Shown here: piece by piece, positions 63,834 through 64,000 of the stretch | How the letters are laid out: every line of letters begins with the position of its first letter | How positions within the stretch are numbered: the first letter of the stretch is position 1 | NCBI GenBank assembly: GCA_014695295.1 | Contig: JACJNY010000041.1 | Span: 27,271 to 91,270 of the forward strand | Source of the DNA: Microcoleus sp. FACHB-61 | Lineage (GTDB): Bacteria; Cyanobacteriota; Cyanobacteriia; Cyanobacteriales; Microcoleaceae | Reading direction: 5' to 3' | Length of the DNA: 64,000 nucleotides | Program-made: the position numbers and the translations under genes | Notes under the pieces: generated by a model | Seen by the model: the letters and a program-made list of their open reading frames with translations, nothing else | Databases searched by the model: none | What the model was told of the DNA's origin: nothing

Positions 63834-64000
63834 CCTTATAAAAAAGATTAATTTGCGATTGAACCCAATAGTTTGTTAGCACTGTTTACTGTAGTTTAGA
63901 CTAAATAAAGATGAGAACGGTGGCCAAAGAAGAACTAGAGCCACCGCGCCGGGAGAGAATAAGGGTGAAAAATAAAACCTATCCACTCCTTAAATGAACA

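Overview
The window looks like the chromosome of a filamentous, probably non-heterocystous cyanobacterium of the Microcoleus/Oscillatoria type. This is inferred from three things: the very frequent HIP1 octamer GCGATCGC, the many short tandem heptamer arrays (STRR-like) and small palindromic repeats between genes, and a cyanobacterial gene set (plastid-type tocopherol genes, TxlA, DUF4278, DUF2358, the purC-bamA-lpxC-fabZ-lpxA-lpxB cluster, KtrA/KtrB, PEP-CTERM). There is no 16S gene or marker that fixes the genus. I saw no tRNA, rRNA, CRISPR array, phage or intact insertion sequence.

Layout. 1-6.4 kb: the start of a Pro/Ala/Val-repeat protein that runs off the left edge, an RNase II/R-family (RNB) protein, ubiX, a LapA-like membrane protein and aroK. 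6.4-9 kb: a long gap with possible small RNA structure, a membrane protein, a NIL-ferredoxin and txlA. 9.4-16.6 kb: an HAE1-type RND transporter, an unknown protein and rtcB, which is interrupted by a 322-residue intein. 16.7-27.1 kb, all minus strand: DUF4278, a BON-like protein, an IS110-like remnant, a solitary cytosine-C5 methyltransferase, and the outer-membrane block lpxB, lpxA, fabZ, lpxC, bamA, purC. 27.4-31.4 kb: a CheY-like regulator and a multi-receiver hybrid kinase. 31.6-36.8 kb: a phosphorothioation-associated-type methyltransferase with a duplicated flanking module, then a toxin-antitoxin island (truncated BrnA-like relic, intact BrnT/BrnA, DUF433/PIN-like pair, DUF2314-ankyrin protein, BrnT relic plus orphan antitoxin). 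37-45 kb: an ArsA/Get3-type ATPase, DUF2358, a glutathione transferase, a glycosyltransferase, icd, a DedA protein and ahcY. 45.3-49 kb: a broken MscS gene, a PEP-CTERM protein, a Moco oxidoreductase and a small membrane protein. 49-51.2 kb: ktrA and ktrB. 51.5-53.8 kb: gamma-tocopherol methyltransferase and homogentisate phytyltransferase. 54-63.8 kb: one 3,266-residue open reading frame.

That reading frame is the most striking feature. It is built from five successive units, each a TPR array (about 8, 6, 10, 7 and 3 repeats) followed by a GT9/heptosyltransferase-like domain, and it closes with a GT4-type glycosyltransferase. All five GT9-like units keep the same DTAVAHLAGALGKPVW core. Three linkers between the units appear to be made from dispersed genomic repeats read in frame. 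Other points of interest are an RNB protein that seems to lack the catalytic aspartate cluster, the intein placed at the active-site cysteine of RtcB, the duplicated module in the methyltransferase, toxin and antitoxin relics, and a heptamer-repeat element that forms the leader, up to and including the start codon, of two unrelated membrane transporters.
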